Of a stretch of DNA of 64,000 bases, positions 53,763 to 62,550 are shown in pieces. Source of the stretch: Cellulomonas hominis (GTDB lineage Bacteria > Actinomycetota > Actinomycetes > Actinomycetales > Cellulomonadaceae); assembly GCF_014201095.1 (NCBI RefSeq), contig NZ_JACHDN010000001.1, forward strand, positions 186,001 through 250,000, in the 5' to 3' direction. Each line of letters opens with the position of its first letter. Position 1 is the stretch's first letter. The notes below the pieces were generated by a model. It was not told the origin of the DNA, ran no database searches, and worked only from the letters and a program-made list of their open reading frames with translations. The translations under genes and the position numbers were made by a program.

Positions 53763-55247
53763 CTACAGCCCCGCCGACTCCAGCAGCCGCAGCCAGACCT
53801 CGCTCACCGTCGGGTACGCCGGCACCGCGTGCCACAGGCGGTCCAGCGGCACCTCCCCCACGACGGCGACGGTCGCGGCGTGCATCAGCTCCGCGGCGTC
53901 CGGCCCGGTGAACGTCGCCCCGACGATCACGCCCCGCGCGTCGTCCAGCACGAGCTGCGCCGTCCCGGCGTACCCGTCGGCCGCGACCGACGCCCCCGCC
54001 ACGGACCCGATCGCGTACTGCACCGTGCGCACGCCGATCCCCGCGTCCCGCGCCTCCCGCTCGGTCCGGCCCACCCAGGCGACCTCGGGCCGGGTGAACA
54101 CGACCTGCGGCACGGCGGCCGCGTCGGCGCTGGCCCGGTACCGGGTCCACGGCCGCGCACCGGTCTCGGACCCGGCAGCCGCGTCGTCGCCCGAGTACCG
54201 CGCCGCCACCACGTCGCCGGCCACCCGGGCGTCGTACTTCCCCTGGTGGGTGGTCGCGGTGCGTCCCGTGACGTCCCCGACGGCGAACAACCAGCCCCCG
54301 TCGACGCCGGGCACCTGCAGCGCGTCGTCGACAGCGAGCGCCGCGCCGGGCTCCAGCCCCAGCACCTCCAGCCCGAGGTCGGTCGTCCGCGGACGCCGTC
54401 CGGTCGCGACCAGCACCTCGTCGGCGTGCACCTCGTCGTCCCCCTGCGGCCCCGTCACGCTCAGGTGCACGCCGGCCTCGTCGCGGCGCACCGACGTCGC
54501 GGAGGTGCCGAACCGGAGGTCGACGCCGAGGTCGCGCAGGCCGGTCGCCACCTCGTCGGCCGCGAACGGCTCGGAGCCCGTGAGCACGCGGTCGCCGCGC
54601 ACCAGCAGCGTCACCTCGGCGCCGAGGTCGCGGTAGGCGACGGCCATCTCGACACCGACCACGCCGCCGCCGAGGATCGCGAGCCGCGCGGGCACGTCCT
54701 TCACGGCCGTGGCCTCCCGGGAGGTCCACGGCTGCGCCTCCGCGAGGCCGGGGACCGGCGGGATCACCGGCTCGCTCCCGGTCGCGAGGACGACCGCGTG
54801 CCGCGCGGTCACCCGGACGTCTCCGTCCTCGGTCTCGACCAGCAGCGTCCGCGCGCCGGTGAACCGCGCCGTGCCGCGGAGCAGCGCGATGCCGGTGGAG
54901 TCGAGCCACTCGACCTGGCCGTGGTCGTCCCAGTGCGACGTGAACTCGTCGCGCCGGGCGAGCACCTGCTGCGGGTCCGGCGTCCCGGACACCAGCTCGG
55001 CGGCGCCCGGGACCGCACGCGCGGCCGCGAGGACCGCGCCGGGGCGCAGCAGCGCCTTGGAGGGCATGCAGGCCCAGTAGGAGCACTCGCCGCCGACGAG
55101 CTCGTGCTCGACGACGGCGACCGAGAGGCCGAGCCGCCCCGCCCGGTCGGCGGCGTTCTCGCCCACGGCCCCGGCGCCGACCACCACGACGTCGTACGTG
55201 ACGGCCCCCGGGTCGCCAGACCCGGGCTGCTGGCTGTCCTCGCTCAT
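53763..55247 (-). CDS. FAD-dependent pyridine nucleotide-disulfide oxidoreductase homologue
   Basis: Flavoprotein of 494 residues related to dihydrolipoamide dehydrogenase and mercuric reductase. The FAD motif VVVGAGAVGENAA is followed by the redox disulfide GGECSYWACMPSK (Cys-x4-Cys). The NAD motif is ILGGGVVGVEMAVAY and the second FAD motif is GWLFAVGDVTG. The C-terminal dimer domain has PAYPTVSE where the family usually has HAHPTxSE, so the catalytic His appears replaced by Tyr. That suggests a non-lipoamide substrate. No E2 or E3-partner genes are nearby. ATG 55247 is the start. Confidence 0.9.
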   Translation of the reverse strand: MSEDSQQPGSGDPGAVTYDVVVVGAGAVGENAADRAGRLGLSVAVVEHELVGGECSYWACMPSKALLRPGAVLAAARAVPGAAELVSGTPDPQQVLARRDEFTSHWDDHGQVEWLDSTGIALLRGTARFTGARTLLVETEDGDVRVTARHAVVLATGSEPVIPPVPGLAEAQPWTSREATAVKDVPARLAILGGGVVGVEMAVAYRDLGAEVTLLVRGDRVLTGSEPFAADEVATGLRDLGVDLRFGTSATSVRRDEAGVHLSVTGPQGDDEVHADEVLVATGRRPRTTDLGLEVLGLEPGAALAVDDALQVPGVDGGWLFAVGDVTGRTATTHQGKYDARVAGDVVAARYSGDDAAAGSETGARPWTRYRASADAAAVPQVVFTRPEVAWVGRTEREARDAGIGVRTVQYAIGSVAGASVAADGYAGTAQLVLDDARGVIVGATFTGPDAAELMHAATVAVVGEVPLDRLWHAVPAYPTVSEVWLRLLESAGL

Positions 55248-55455
55248 GTGCTCGCTCCGTTCTTGGGGTGCGCGGTCGCTCCATCGTGGCCTGCCGGCGG
55301 CGGGACGGCAGGTCGGCGGGACGGCATGTCGACGGGCAGGACGACCAGCGCGCGTCGGACGGCGATCAGGTGAACTGAGCCGTCGCCGGACCACACCCGG
55401 GTGAAACTGCCCCGTTCCCCTGTGCCGACCCTCCTGCCGGTGGGACCTTTGTCCC

Positions 55456-55668
55456 ATGGAACCGGACGAGTGGCGGATCGACGTCACGGACGCAGACATC
55501 CGCGCCGCCAAGCGCGAGTGGGTCGCGGCCCGTGACGGAGACGCGACCGACGCCGAGGTGGCGCGGCGGTACGAGGTGCTGCGCCTGCTCGTCCACGCCC
55601 AGGCCCAGCAGCTCGCGGACGACGTCCGCGCCCGCGCCGGCCGCGCCCGCACCCCCGACGCGGACTGA
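55456..55668 (+). CDS. small hypothetical protein, 70 aa
   Basis: Acidic/basic helical protein beginning MEPDEWRIDVTDADIRAAKREW, then EVARRYEVLRLLVHAQAQQLADDV. Proteins of this size and pattern recur in actinobacteria without assigned function. Strong GC3 supports coding. The upstream sequence has no clear Shine-Dalgarno. Followed by an inverted repeat that separates it from the convergent beta-glucosidase gene. Confidence 0.75.
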   Translation: MEPDEWRIDVTDADIRAAKREWVAARDGDATDAEVARRYEVLRLLVHAQAQQLADDVRARAGRARTPDAD

Positions 55669-55691
55669 CGAACCCCGGCTCACCGAGACCG

Positions 55692-55734
55692 CAGGATCCG
55701 CCGGCTCGGGGCGCCCGTGCGCCGACGGATCCTG
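55692..55734. terminator. bidirectional terminator before the beta-glucosidase gene
   Basis: CAGGATCCGCCGGC (55692-55705) pairs with GCCGACGGATCCTG (55721-55734), 13 of 14 positions. Confidence 0.75.
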
Positions 55735-55745
55735 GCGTCCCGGCG

Positions 55746-57248
55746 TCAGGAGGCCGGCGGGACGGCGTTGTCCGCGATGACCTGCTGGTAGAAGCGGAAG
55801 CTGTCCTTGGGCGTGCGCTCCTGGGTGTCGAAGTCGACGCCGACGATGCCCCAGCGCTGCTCGTACCCCTCGCCCCACTCGAAGTTGTCGAGGAACGACC
55901 ACACGTAGTGCGCCTCGAGCGGCACCCCGTCGGCGACGGCCCGCGCGGCCTGCTGGAAGTGCGTGCGCAGGTACTCGGTCCGGTAGGGGTCGTCGGTGGT
56001 GAGCGCCGCGGACTCGTCCGGGATGCCGTTCTCCGTGAGCAGCAGCGGGATCGCGGGGTACTCGTCGCGCAGCCGGGTCAGCAGGTCGTAGAGGCCCTCG
56101 GGCCAGATCTGCTGCCAGGACGCCGCCGACGTCGGGTGGATGGTCACCTGCGCGCCGGTGGTCGCCACGCCGGTGACGCCGTAGTACTGGATCGCGAGCA
56201 GGTCCGACGGGGTGCTGATGGTCTCCATGTCCCCGTCCTCGATCAGCGCCTCGAACCGGCTGGGCTCGGCGGGGACCTGGCCCGCGAGGATCCCGATCGC
56301 GTCGTCGGGGTACGAGCCCGTCAGCACGGGGTCGAGGAACAGCCGGTTCTCCGCGGCGTCCACCCGGGTGGCGGCCTCCTCGGCGCCCTCCAGCGGGTAC
56401 ACCGGCAGCAGGTTCAGCGCGATCCCGATCCGCCCGTCCGCCCCGGCGTCGCGGAACCGCTGCACCGCGAGCCCGTGCGCCAGCAGCTGGTGGTGCACCG
56501 CCGTGACGGCGGTCTGCGGGTTCTTCAGGCCGGGCGCGTGCGCGCCGTACCAGTGGCCGACGTAGGCGTGGGTCTTCGGCTCGTTGATGGTGAACCAGTC
56601 CGCCCCGGTGTCGCCGAGGGCGTCAACCATGATCCCGGCGTAGTCGGCGAACCGCTGCGCCGTGTCCCGGACCGCCCAGCCCCCGGCGTCCTGCAGCGCC
56701 TGCGGCAGGTCCCAGTGGAACAGCGTGATGGCCGGCCGGATGCCCGCGTCGACGAGCCCGTCGACGAACCGGCGGTACCAGTCGAGCCCGACCTGGTTCA
56801 CGTCGCCGGAGCCCGTCGGCTGCACGCGCGGCCAGGACACCGAGAACCGGTAGGACCCGATCCCGAGCTCCGTCATGAGCCGGATGTCGTCGGCCCACCG
56901 CCGGTAGACGTCGGCGCCGGGGTCGCCGGTGGCGCCCGAGCGGATCTTGCCGGGGGTGGCGCAGAAGGTGTCCCACACGGACGGGCCGCGGCCGTCCGCG
57001 GTGGTGGAGCCCTCCACCTGGAAGGCCGACGTCGCCGCGCCCCAGGTGTATCCCGCGGGAAAGGTCAGGGGCGCCGACGGGGGCGCCCAGGCGCTCGGTG
57101 CCGGGTCGGGGGCGGGGGTGGACGAGCAGCCGCCGAGCAGCACCGCGCCGGCGGCGGCCGCGCCGAGACCCAGGGCGGTCCGGCGGTCGAGGACGGGGCC
57201 GGCGAAGCGCGCGCCGGCGGGGACGGGGGGACGGGACAGGGACGACAC
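55746..57248 (-). CDS. exported lipoprotein GH1 beta-glucosidase
   Basis: Family 1 glycoside hydrolase of 500 residues that cleaves cellobiose and related beta-glucosides. Unusually for GH1 it carries an export signal: twin arginines (R22-R23), a hydrophobic stretch and a lipobox LLGGC with C41, so it is probably exported (possibly by Tat) and lipid-anchored. The acid/base is E223 in TINEPK and the nucleophile is E406 in LLTENG. The GH1 N-terminus FPAGYTWGAATSAFQVEG and the C-terminus SFLDNFEWGEGY are intact. GTG 57248 has GGAGAG upstream. A CelR-type operator lies 27 bp before the start. Confidence 0.94.
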   Translation of the reverse strand: MSSLSRPPVPAGARFAGPVLDRRTALGLGAAAAGAVLLGGCSSTPAPDPAPSAWAPPSAPLTFPAGYTWGAATSAFQVEGSTTADGRGPSVWDTFCATPGKIRSGATGDPGADVYRRWADDIRLMTELGIGSYRFSVSWPRVQPTGSGDVNQVGLDWYRRFVDGLVDAGIRPAITLFHWDLPQALQDAGGWAVRDTAQRFADYAGIMVDALGDTGADWFTINEPKTHAYVGHWYGAHAPGLKNPQTAVTAVHHQLLAHGLAVQRFRDAGADGRIGIALNLLPVYPLEGAEEAATRVDAAENRLFLDPVLTGSYPDDAIGILAGQVPAEPSRFEALIEDGDMETISTPSDLLAIQYYGVTGVATTGAQVTIHPTSAASWQQIWPEGLYDLLTRLRDEYPAIPLLLTENGIPDESAALTTDDPYRTEYLRTHFQQAARAVADGVPLEAHYVWSFLDNFEWGEGYEQRWGIVGVDFDTQERTPKDSFRFYQQVIADNAVPPAS

Positions 57249-57274
57249 CGGACGCTCTCCTTCGAGGTCAGCGG

Positions 57275-57294
57275 GTGTGGGAGCGCTCCCGCAC
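57275..57294. promoter_or_regulatory. CelR-like (LacI family) operator of the beta-glucosidase gene
   Basis: GTGTGGGAGCGCTCCCGCAC is a 20-bp palindrome with one mismatch. Its centre TGGGAGCGCTCCCG matches 13 of 14 positions of the CelR site TGGGAGCGCTCCCA known from Thermobifida, where cellobiose releases the repressor. Confidence 0.85.
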
Positions 57295-57350
57295 ACGAGT
57301 GCGCCCCAGCGTAGCGGCAGGGGATGCGGCGGCGGGGGCGAAAACGACGA

Positions 57351-57384
57351 AGGCCCCGGCTGGTGTCTCCACCGGCCGGGGCCT
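57351..57384 (-). terminator. terminator of tRNA-Lys
   Basis: AGGCCCCGGCTGGTG and CACCGGCCGGGGCCT form nearly perfect 15-bp arms, just beyond the 3' end of the tRNA gene. Confidence 0.8.
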
Positions 57385-57391
57385 CCCGCTG

Positions 57392-57464
<73 letters not shown>

Positions 57465-57541
57465 GCGATTGAGAACGCTAGCACCGCCCCCGCCCGGAAC
57501 GCGAATCCGATCCGCCCTCCACGGCCCCGCAGTGGCGCACG

Positions 57542-57829
57542 TCACGCCGGGTGCGGGTCCACGGCGGCGTCGGGGTCGGCGGGGACGTCGTCCTCCGCGC
57601 GGGGCTCGGGGCGCGCGGGGGCGGCGTCGTCCTCCCACCAGGCGTCCTCCGGCAGCCCCTCGGACTCGAGGATGGCGTCCGACCGCGGCTCGGCCACGGC
57701 CAGGTCCGCCAGCAGGGTCAGCGGCACGTGCTCCGCCAGCAGGTCCATCACGACCGCCGCCGCGTCCTCCTGCGCCGCAGGCTCGCCGGCACCCTCGCCC
57801 CGGTCCGGCCGCGCCTCGTCGTCCCTCAC
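57542..57829 (-). CDS. acidic hypothetical protein, 95 aa
   Basis: Small acidic protein with a conserved-looking centre, VVMDLLAEHVPLTLLADLA and LESEGLPEDAWWEDD, flanked by Pro/Ala/Asp-rich stretches. Similar actinobacterial proteins exist without known function. GTG 57829 is preceded by GGGGAG at 5-nt spacing, better than the ATG at 57862. Downstream of, and on the same strand as, the groES-like gene. Confidence 0.7.
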   Translation of the reverse strand: MRDDEARPDRGEGAGEPAAQEDAAAVVMDLLAEHVPLTLLADLAVAEPRSDAILESEGLPEDAWWEDDAAPARPEPRAEDDVPADPDAAVDPHPA

Positions 57830-57917
57830 GTCCACTCCCCCGAGCTCGTTCCTGGCGACCATGGGAACACCCGTCCCGCGGGCGCGCAACAGTGCCGGGA
57901 CGGCGGGTCGTGCCTGC

Positions 57918-58268
57918 TCAGAGGTACAGCCCGGTGCCCTGCCCGTCGCCGCGCGGCTCGGCCACCGCGTGCACGTCCTTCTCGCGGAGCAGCAGGTAGG
58001 TCCGGGCCTCCAGCTCGACCTCGGCGCGCTCGTCCGGGTCGAACAGCACCCGGTCCCCGACGGTCACCTGGCGGACGTGCTGGCCGACCGCGACGACGGC
58101 GCCCCAGGTCAGCCGCTTGCCGACCGCGGCCGTCGCCGGGATGACGATGCCCGCCGTGGACCGGCGCTCGGACGCGTCCTGGTCGAGCTGCACCAGCAGG
58201 CGGTCGTTGAGCATCCGGATGGGCAGCTCGGGGCGGGCGGCGGGGGTCTCGGGGCGCTGTGCACTCAC
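57918..58268 (-). CDS. groES: orphan GroES-like co-chaperonin
   Basis: Cpn10-family protein of 116 residues. The core PIRMLNDRLLVQLDQDASERRSTAGIVIPATA contains the mobile loop, and GAVVAVGQHVRQVTVGDRVLF forms the beta-barrel. It has an N-terminal extension and a longer C-terminus than canonical GroES, and no groEL gene is adjacent, so it is a divergent second copy. GTG 58268 lies 7 nt after TACCGT (leaderless type). Divergent from bcp. Confidence 0.85.
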   Translation of the reverse strand: MSAQRPETPAARPELPIRMLNDRLLVQLDQDASERRSTAGIVIPATAAVGKRLTWGAVVAVGQHVRQVTVGDRVLFDPDERAEVELEARTYLLLREKDVHAVAEPRGDGQGTGLYL

Positions 58269-58343
58269 CCGCCCGACGGTACTGCGTCGGCGGTGCGACG
58301 TACGCTGGCGGCGCCCACCCCACCCGCAGACGCAGGAGACGCC

Positions 58344-58811
58344 ATGCCCCGCCTCGCCGCCGGCGACACCGCCCCCGACTTCACCCTCCCGACGGCCGAC
58401 GGCGGCTCCGTCACCCTGTCGGACCTCCGGGGGCAGCACGTGGTCGTGTACTTCTACCCGGCCGCCGGCACGCCGGGCTGCACCAAGCAGGCCTGCGACT
58501 TCCGGGACTCGCTGGCGTCGCTGCAGGCGCACGGCTACCGCGTCGTGGGCGTCTCCCCGGACGCCGTGCCCGCGCTCGCCCGGTTCGCCGAGGCCGAGGA
58601 CCTGACCTTCCCGCTCGCGTCCGACCCCGACAAGGCCGTGCTCGAGGCCTGGGGCGCGTGGGGCGAGAAGTCCCTGTACGGGAAGACCGTCACGGGCGTG
58701 ATCCGCTCGACCGTCGTCGTCGACCCCGAGGGCACCGTCGAGCTCGCGCAGTACAACGTCAAGGCCACCGGCCACGTCGCCAAGCTGCGGCGCGACCTCG
58801 GCATCGACTGA
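58344..58811 (+). CDS. bcp: thioredoxin-dependent thiol peroxidase (Bcp/PrxQ)
   Basis: Peroxiredoxin of 155 residues that reduces hydroperoxides using thioredoxin. DFTLPTADGGSVTLSDLRG is followed by the active site TPGCTKQACDFRD, where the first Cys is peroxidatic and the Cys five residues later resolves. ATG 58344 has AGGAG upstream, and a TACGCT -10 box lies near 58301. tRNA-Leu follows after 29 bp. trxA, a likely electron donor gene, is about 2 kb away. Confidence 0.95.
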   Translation: MPRLAAGDTAPDFTLPTADGGSVTLSDLRGQHVVVYFYPAAGTPGCTKQACDFRDSLASLQAHGYRVVGVSPDAVPALARFAEAEDLTFPLASDPDKAVLEAWGAWGEKSLYGKTVTGVIRSTVVVDPEGTVELAQYNVKATGHVAKLRRDLGID

Positions 58812-58840
58812 GCGCCGGCGTCTGGCACAGTAGCCAGCGC

Positions 58841-58923
58841 GCGGGAGTGGTGTAACGGCAGCCACGCCAGGTTTAGGTCCTGGTGCCCGGAAGGGCGTGC
58901 GGGTTCGACTCCCGTCTCCCGCA
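58841..58923 (+). tRNA. tRNA-Leu (anticodon TAG)
   Basis: Class II tRNA of 83 nt with a long variable arm (TGCCCGGAAGGGCG). Acceptor GCGGGAG pairs with CTCCCGC; anticodon loop GTTTAGG gives TAG; T-arm CGGGTTCGACTCCCG. CCA is not encoded. Confidence 0.95.
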
Positions 58924-59118
58924 CTCCCCCGTCCGCGGGAGGCGGTTCACCCGCCCGAACCGCTCACCACCCGGATGCGCCGGTCGACACGGGCCCGTCC
59001 GGGTGACCCGTCGCCCGTCCGCTCAGACCGCGCGTCACCCGCTCGACAGGGAGGCGGGACGTCCGACGACGTCCGACGCGGGCGAGGACGGCCGCGGTGG
59101 CACGACGAGAGGCCGACG

Positions 59119-60725
59119 ATGACGGCGACGATCGCGACGGAACCGGACGAGGCGACGGCGGCGGTGGAGCCGCAGCCGGCCCCGCGGCGGCGCGGGATGG
59201 GCTTCACGGGGAAGATCCTGCTGACCGTGTCGACCGCGGTCGCCATGACCGGCCTCCTGGGCTGGATCTCGATCCTCACGCTGTGGCAGAGCACCGCCCG
59301 GACCGAGCAGATGTACGCCGACCACGTCGCCGGGCTGGTGCTCGCCAGCCAGGTGGCGTCGCACCTCAGCGGCGCCCAGGCCATCGGCAGCGACATGCGC
59401 GCCGCGCAGGAGGACGGGGACCCGTTCCGCGCGTCCGCGCTGGCCGACGACCGGGGCGCCGCGATCGGCGAGCCCTCGCCGCGCTCGACGAGTACACGGC
59501 GATGCCCGACCTCACCGACGAGCTCACCTCGATCGCCGCGGACGTCCGCGAGGCGCTCGGCATGTACCGCGACCTCGCCGGCTCCAGCCAGGGCGCGGAC
59601 ACCGCCGCACGGGAGGCGGCGAACCGGGTGGACGAGCTCATCGACGCCCAGGCGAGCACCGCCGAGGAGGCCGCCCGGGCGGCGACCGCGGCCGGCGACC
59701 GCAGCGTGCAGCTCGAGTTCGCGGCGCTCGCGATCGCCGCGGTCCTGCCGGCCGTGACCGGCGTGGTGGTGGCGCGGCGCCTCAGCCGGCGGCTGAACCG
59801 GGTGGCCGACGCCGCTCAGGCCCTGGCAGGCGGCGATCTCACGGTGACCAGCGGCGTCACCGGCGCCGACGAGATCGGCCGCACCGCCGCCGCGCTCGAC
59901 CACGCCACCGCGGCGCTGCGCGAGACGGTGTCCGGCATCGTCGGGACCGCGCAGACGGTCGCCCAGGCCGCCGGCCGGCTGGACCGGTCCGCGCACCAGG
60001 TGGTGTCCACGGCCGACCGGACCTCCGAGCAGGCGGGCGTCGTCGCCGGAGCCGCCGAGCAGGTGAACCGCGACGTGCACACCGTGGCCGCCGGCGCCGA
60101 GCAGATGGGCGCGAGCATCCGGGAGATCGCCCGCAACGCCTCCGAGGCAGCCGGCGTGGCCGGGCAGGCGACCGCGGTGGCCGCCCGGACCAACGAGCAG
60201 GTCACCCGGCTCGGCACGTCCTCGGCCGAGATCGGCAACGTGGTCAAGGTCATCACGAGCATCGCCGAGCAGACCAACCTGCTCGCCCTCAACGCGACGA
60301 TCGAGGCAGCCCGGGCCGGCGAGGCGGGCAAGGGCTTCGCCGTCGTGGCCGGCGAGGTCAAGGAGCTGGCCCAGGAGACCGCGAAGGCGACCGAGGACAT
60401 CGCGCGCCGCGTCGAGGCCATCCAGGCCGACACCGACGGGGCCGTCGCCGCGATCGGGGAGATCGGGCAGATCATCGCCCGGATCGACGACTACCAGACG
60501 ACGATCGCGTCCGCCGTCGAGGAGCAGACCGCGACGACGTCGGAGATGACCCGGTCCGTCGGGGACGCCGCGACCGGGTCCGGTGAGATCGCCGCGACGA
60601 TCACCGGGGTGGCCGACGCGGCCGCGGGCAGCACCGAGGAGCTCGGCCGGATGGGCGAGTCGATCGCCGACCTCGCTCGCATGGCCGAGGAGCTCACGAC
60701 CCGCGTGGCGCAGTTCCGGCACTGA
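59119..60725 (+). pseudogene. methyl-accepting chemotaxis protein with a 1-nt frameshift
   Basis: Chemoreceptor: an N-terminal membrane helix (about residues 32-52), a short sensor domain, a second helix, HAMP ([22 protein letters not shown]) and the signalling tip [41 protein letters not shown]. The frame from ATG 59119 runs correctly to GAG at 59470-59472, then continues nonsensically. The correct continuation, [14 protein letters not shown], is in the -1 frame to 60725. One G missing in GAG(G)CC at about 59472 explains it. Either a true inactivation or a sequencing error. Confidence 0.88.
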
Positions 60726-60730
60726 CACGA

Positions 60731-60766
60731 CCGCGGCCCCGCACCCTCGGGGGTGCGGGGCCGCGG
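60731..60766. terminator. bidirectional terminator between the chemoreceptor and trxA
   Basis: Perfect 16-bp arms CCGCGGCCCCGCACCC (60731-60746) and complement (60751-60766), with a TCGG loop. Confidence 0.88.
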
Positions 60767-60786
60767 CGCGCTCGGTGCGCGGGGGC

Positions 60787-61158
60787 TCAGTTCTGCGCGG
60801 CCCCGGCGGCCGCGATCTGCGCGCGGACGTCGTCCATGTCCAGCGCCTTGACCGCGTCGACGACCTGCTCCAGCGCCGGCGCCGGCAGGGCACCCGCCTG
60901 GTTGAACACGAGGATGCCCTCGCGGAACGCCATCAGGGTCGGGATCGACGTGATCTGCAGCTCGGCAGCCAGCTGCTGCTCGGCCTCGGTGTCGACCTTG
61001 GCGTGCACGACGTCGGGGTGCTGCTCCGACGACTGCTCGAAGATCGGTCCGAAGCGCTTGCACGGGCCGCACCAGTCGGCCCAGAAGTCCACCAGGACGA
61101 TGTCGTTCTCGCTGATCGTCTTCTGGATGCTCTCGGCCGTCAGCTCGGTCGTGGCCAT
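60787..61158 (-). CDS. trxA: thioredoxin
   Basis: Cytoplasmic thioredoxin of 123 residues. VLVDFWADWCGPCKRFGPIF carries the redox CGPC, and TSIPTLMAFREG has the cis-proline. It is about 15 residues longer than E. coli TrxA because of a C-terminal extension (VRAQIAAAGAAQN). ATG 61158 has AGGAGG upstream. Likely reductant for the nearby Bcp. Confidence 0.95.
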   Translation of the reverse strand: MATTELTAESIQKTISENDIVLVDFWADWCGPCKRFGPIFEQSSEQHPDVVHAKVDTEAEQQLAAELQITSIPTLMAFREGILVFNQAGALPAPALEQVVDAVKALDMDDVRAQIAAAGAAQN

Positions 61159-61290
61159 AACGCCTCCTGTTGTCGGGTTGACGCCAGTAGAGCGCCCGGA
61201 ACCGTTCCAGTATTCCCGGCCGCACCACCGTCCGCGCGCCCGGGCGCGTCGGGGTGGGCTCCCAGGCCGGTCGCGGGGTAGAACTGCCAC

Positions 61291-61845
61291 GTGACCGACA
61301 CCGCCGACCTGCCCCGCGAGCCCGAGCGCCCCTCCGGCTGGCTGAGCCCCGAGGGGATCGCCGCGGCCCGCCGCTCGCTGCCCCTGCTGTACGTGGACGC
61401 CATCCCGGTGCGCGTCGACGACTCGGGCGACGTCGTCGCCGTGGGGCTGCTGCTGCGCGTCACCCCGGAGGGCGTGATGTCCCGGGCGCTGGTCTCCGGG
61501 CGCGTCATGTACCACGAGCGGGTGCGGGACGCGCTGCTCCGGCACATCGAGAAGGACCTGGGCCCGGTCGCGCTGCCGCAGGTCCCGCCGACGCCGCAGC
61601 CGTTCACCGTCGCCGAGTACTTCCCCACCCCGGGCGTGACGCCGTACCACGACCCCCGGCAGCACGCCGTGTCGCTGGCCTACGTCGTGCCGGTGACCGG
61701 CGACTGCCGGCCGCAGCAGGACGCGCTCGACCTGGCCTGGCTGACGCCCGAGGAGGCGTGCAGCGAGCAGGTGCAGGTCGAGATGAACGGCGGCCAGGGC
61801 CTCCTGCTGCGGCAGGCCATGGCGCACGTCGGCCGGATGCCCTGA
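61291..61845 (+). CDS. NUDIX-like DUF4916 family protein
   Basis: Protein of 184 residues with the DUF4916/NUDIX-hydrolase-family layout: GWLSPEGIAAARRSLPLLYVDAIPVRV, then VGLLLRVTPEGVMSRALVSGRVMYHERVRDALLRHIEKDLGP. The canonical Nudix box GX5EX7REUXEEXGU is not intact, so hydrolase activity is doubtful. GTG 61291 follows TAGAAC by 6 nt. Coupled to the next gene by an 11-nt gap. Confidence 0.85.
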   Translation: MTDTADLPREPERPSGWLSPEGIAAARRSLPLLYVDAIPVRVDDSGDVVAVGLLLRVTPEGVMSRALVSGRVMYHERVRDALLRHIEKDLGPVALPQVPPTPQPFTVAEYFPTPGVTPYHDPRQHAVSLAYVVPVTGDCRPQQDALDLAWLTPEEACSEQVQVEMNGGQGLLLRQAMAHVGRMP

Positions 61846-61856
61846 GGCCGGCCCCG

Positions 61857-62525
61857 GTGAGTGCCGCCGCGCCGGCCCGCCCGCTGGTCGCGCTCGCGGC
61901 GGGAGCGGGCGTCGCGACCGAGCTGGTGCGCGCGCTGGTCGAGGACCCGGGGGACGCCGGCACGACGGGCGAGCGCGTGGTCCGGCTGCTGTCCTACTTC
62001 ACGATCCAGTCGAACGTGCTCGTGCTGGTCGCGTCCGCGCTGCTGGCCGGCCGGCCCGCGCGCGCCGGCCGGGTCGTGGCCGTGCTGCACCTGGACGCGC
62101 TGCTGTGCATCGCGGTCACGGGCGTCGTCTACCACGCGGTGCTCGCCGGCGCCGGGCTGCCCCTCACGCCGAGCGGCGCGGTGGCGAACCTGCTGCTGCA
62201 CACCGTCGCGCCCGTCGGCGCCTGGCTGGCGTGGCTGCTGGTCGGTCCGCGGCCGCGGTTCGGCGGCGCGACCGTCGGGTGGGCCGTCGTGTTCCCGCTG
62301 ACCTGGATCGCGTACACGTTCCTGCACGGGGCGGCGAGCGGCTGGTACCCGTACCCGTTCCTCGACGTCGGAGCGATCGGGTACGGCGCGGCGGCGTTGA
62401 ACACGGCGGTCGTCGCGGCCGGCTTCCTCGTGCTCGCGGCGCTCGTGCGGCTGCTGGAGCGGGTGCTGCCGGGGACGCCGCGGGTGCCGAGCGCCGCGCC
62501 GGGGCCCGAGGCGCCCGCCGTCTGA
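61857..62525 (+). CDS. Pr6Pr family membrane protein
   Basis: Integral membrane protein of 222 residues with six hydrophobic segments. Family landmarks are RLLSYFTIQSNVLVLVASALL, TGVVYHAVLAG, LLLHTVAPVGAWLAWLL and FPLTWIAYTFLHGAASGWYPYPFLDV. This matches the FAR-17a/AIG1-like Pr6Pr family of unknown function. GTG 61857 starts 11 nt after the DUF4916 stop. Convergent with the ABC-F gene. Confidence 0.88.
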   Translation: MSAAAPARPLVALAAGAGVATELVRALVEDPGDAGTTGERVVRLLSYFTIQSNVLVLVASALLAGRPARAGRVVAVLHLDALLCIAVTGVVYHAVLAGAGLPLTPSGAVANLLLHTVAPVGAWLAWLLVGPRPRFGGATVGWAVVFPLTWIAYTFLHGAASGWYPYPFLDVGAIGYGAAALNTAVVAAGFLVLAALVRLLERVLPGTPRVPSAAPGPEAPAV

Positions 62526-62550
62526 CGGCGGGCCCGGCCGGCGCGGCACC

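Noticed and set aside
59455..59485. Programmed frameshift in the chemoreceptor gene
   Set aside because: No slippery heptamer, stimulatory structure or precedent in this family; a missing base explains it more simply.
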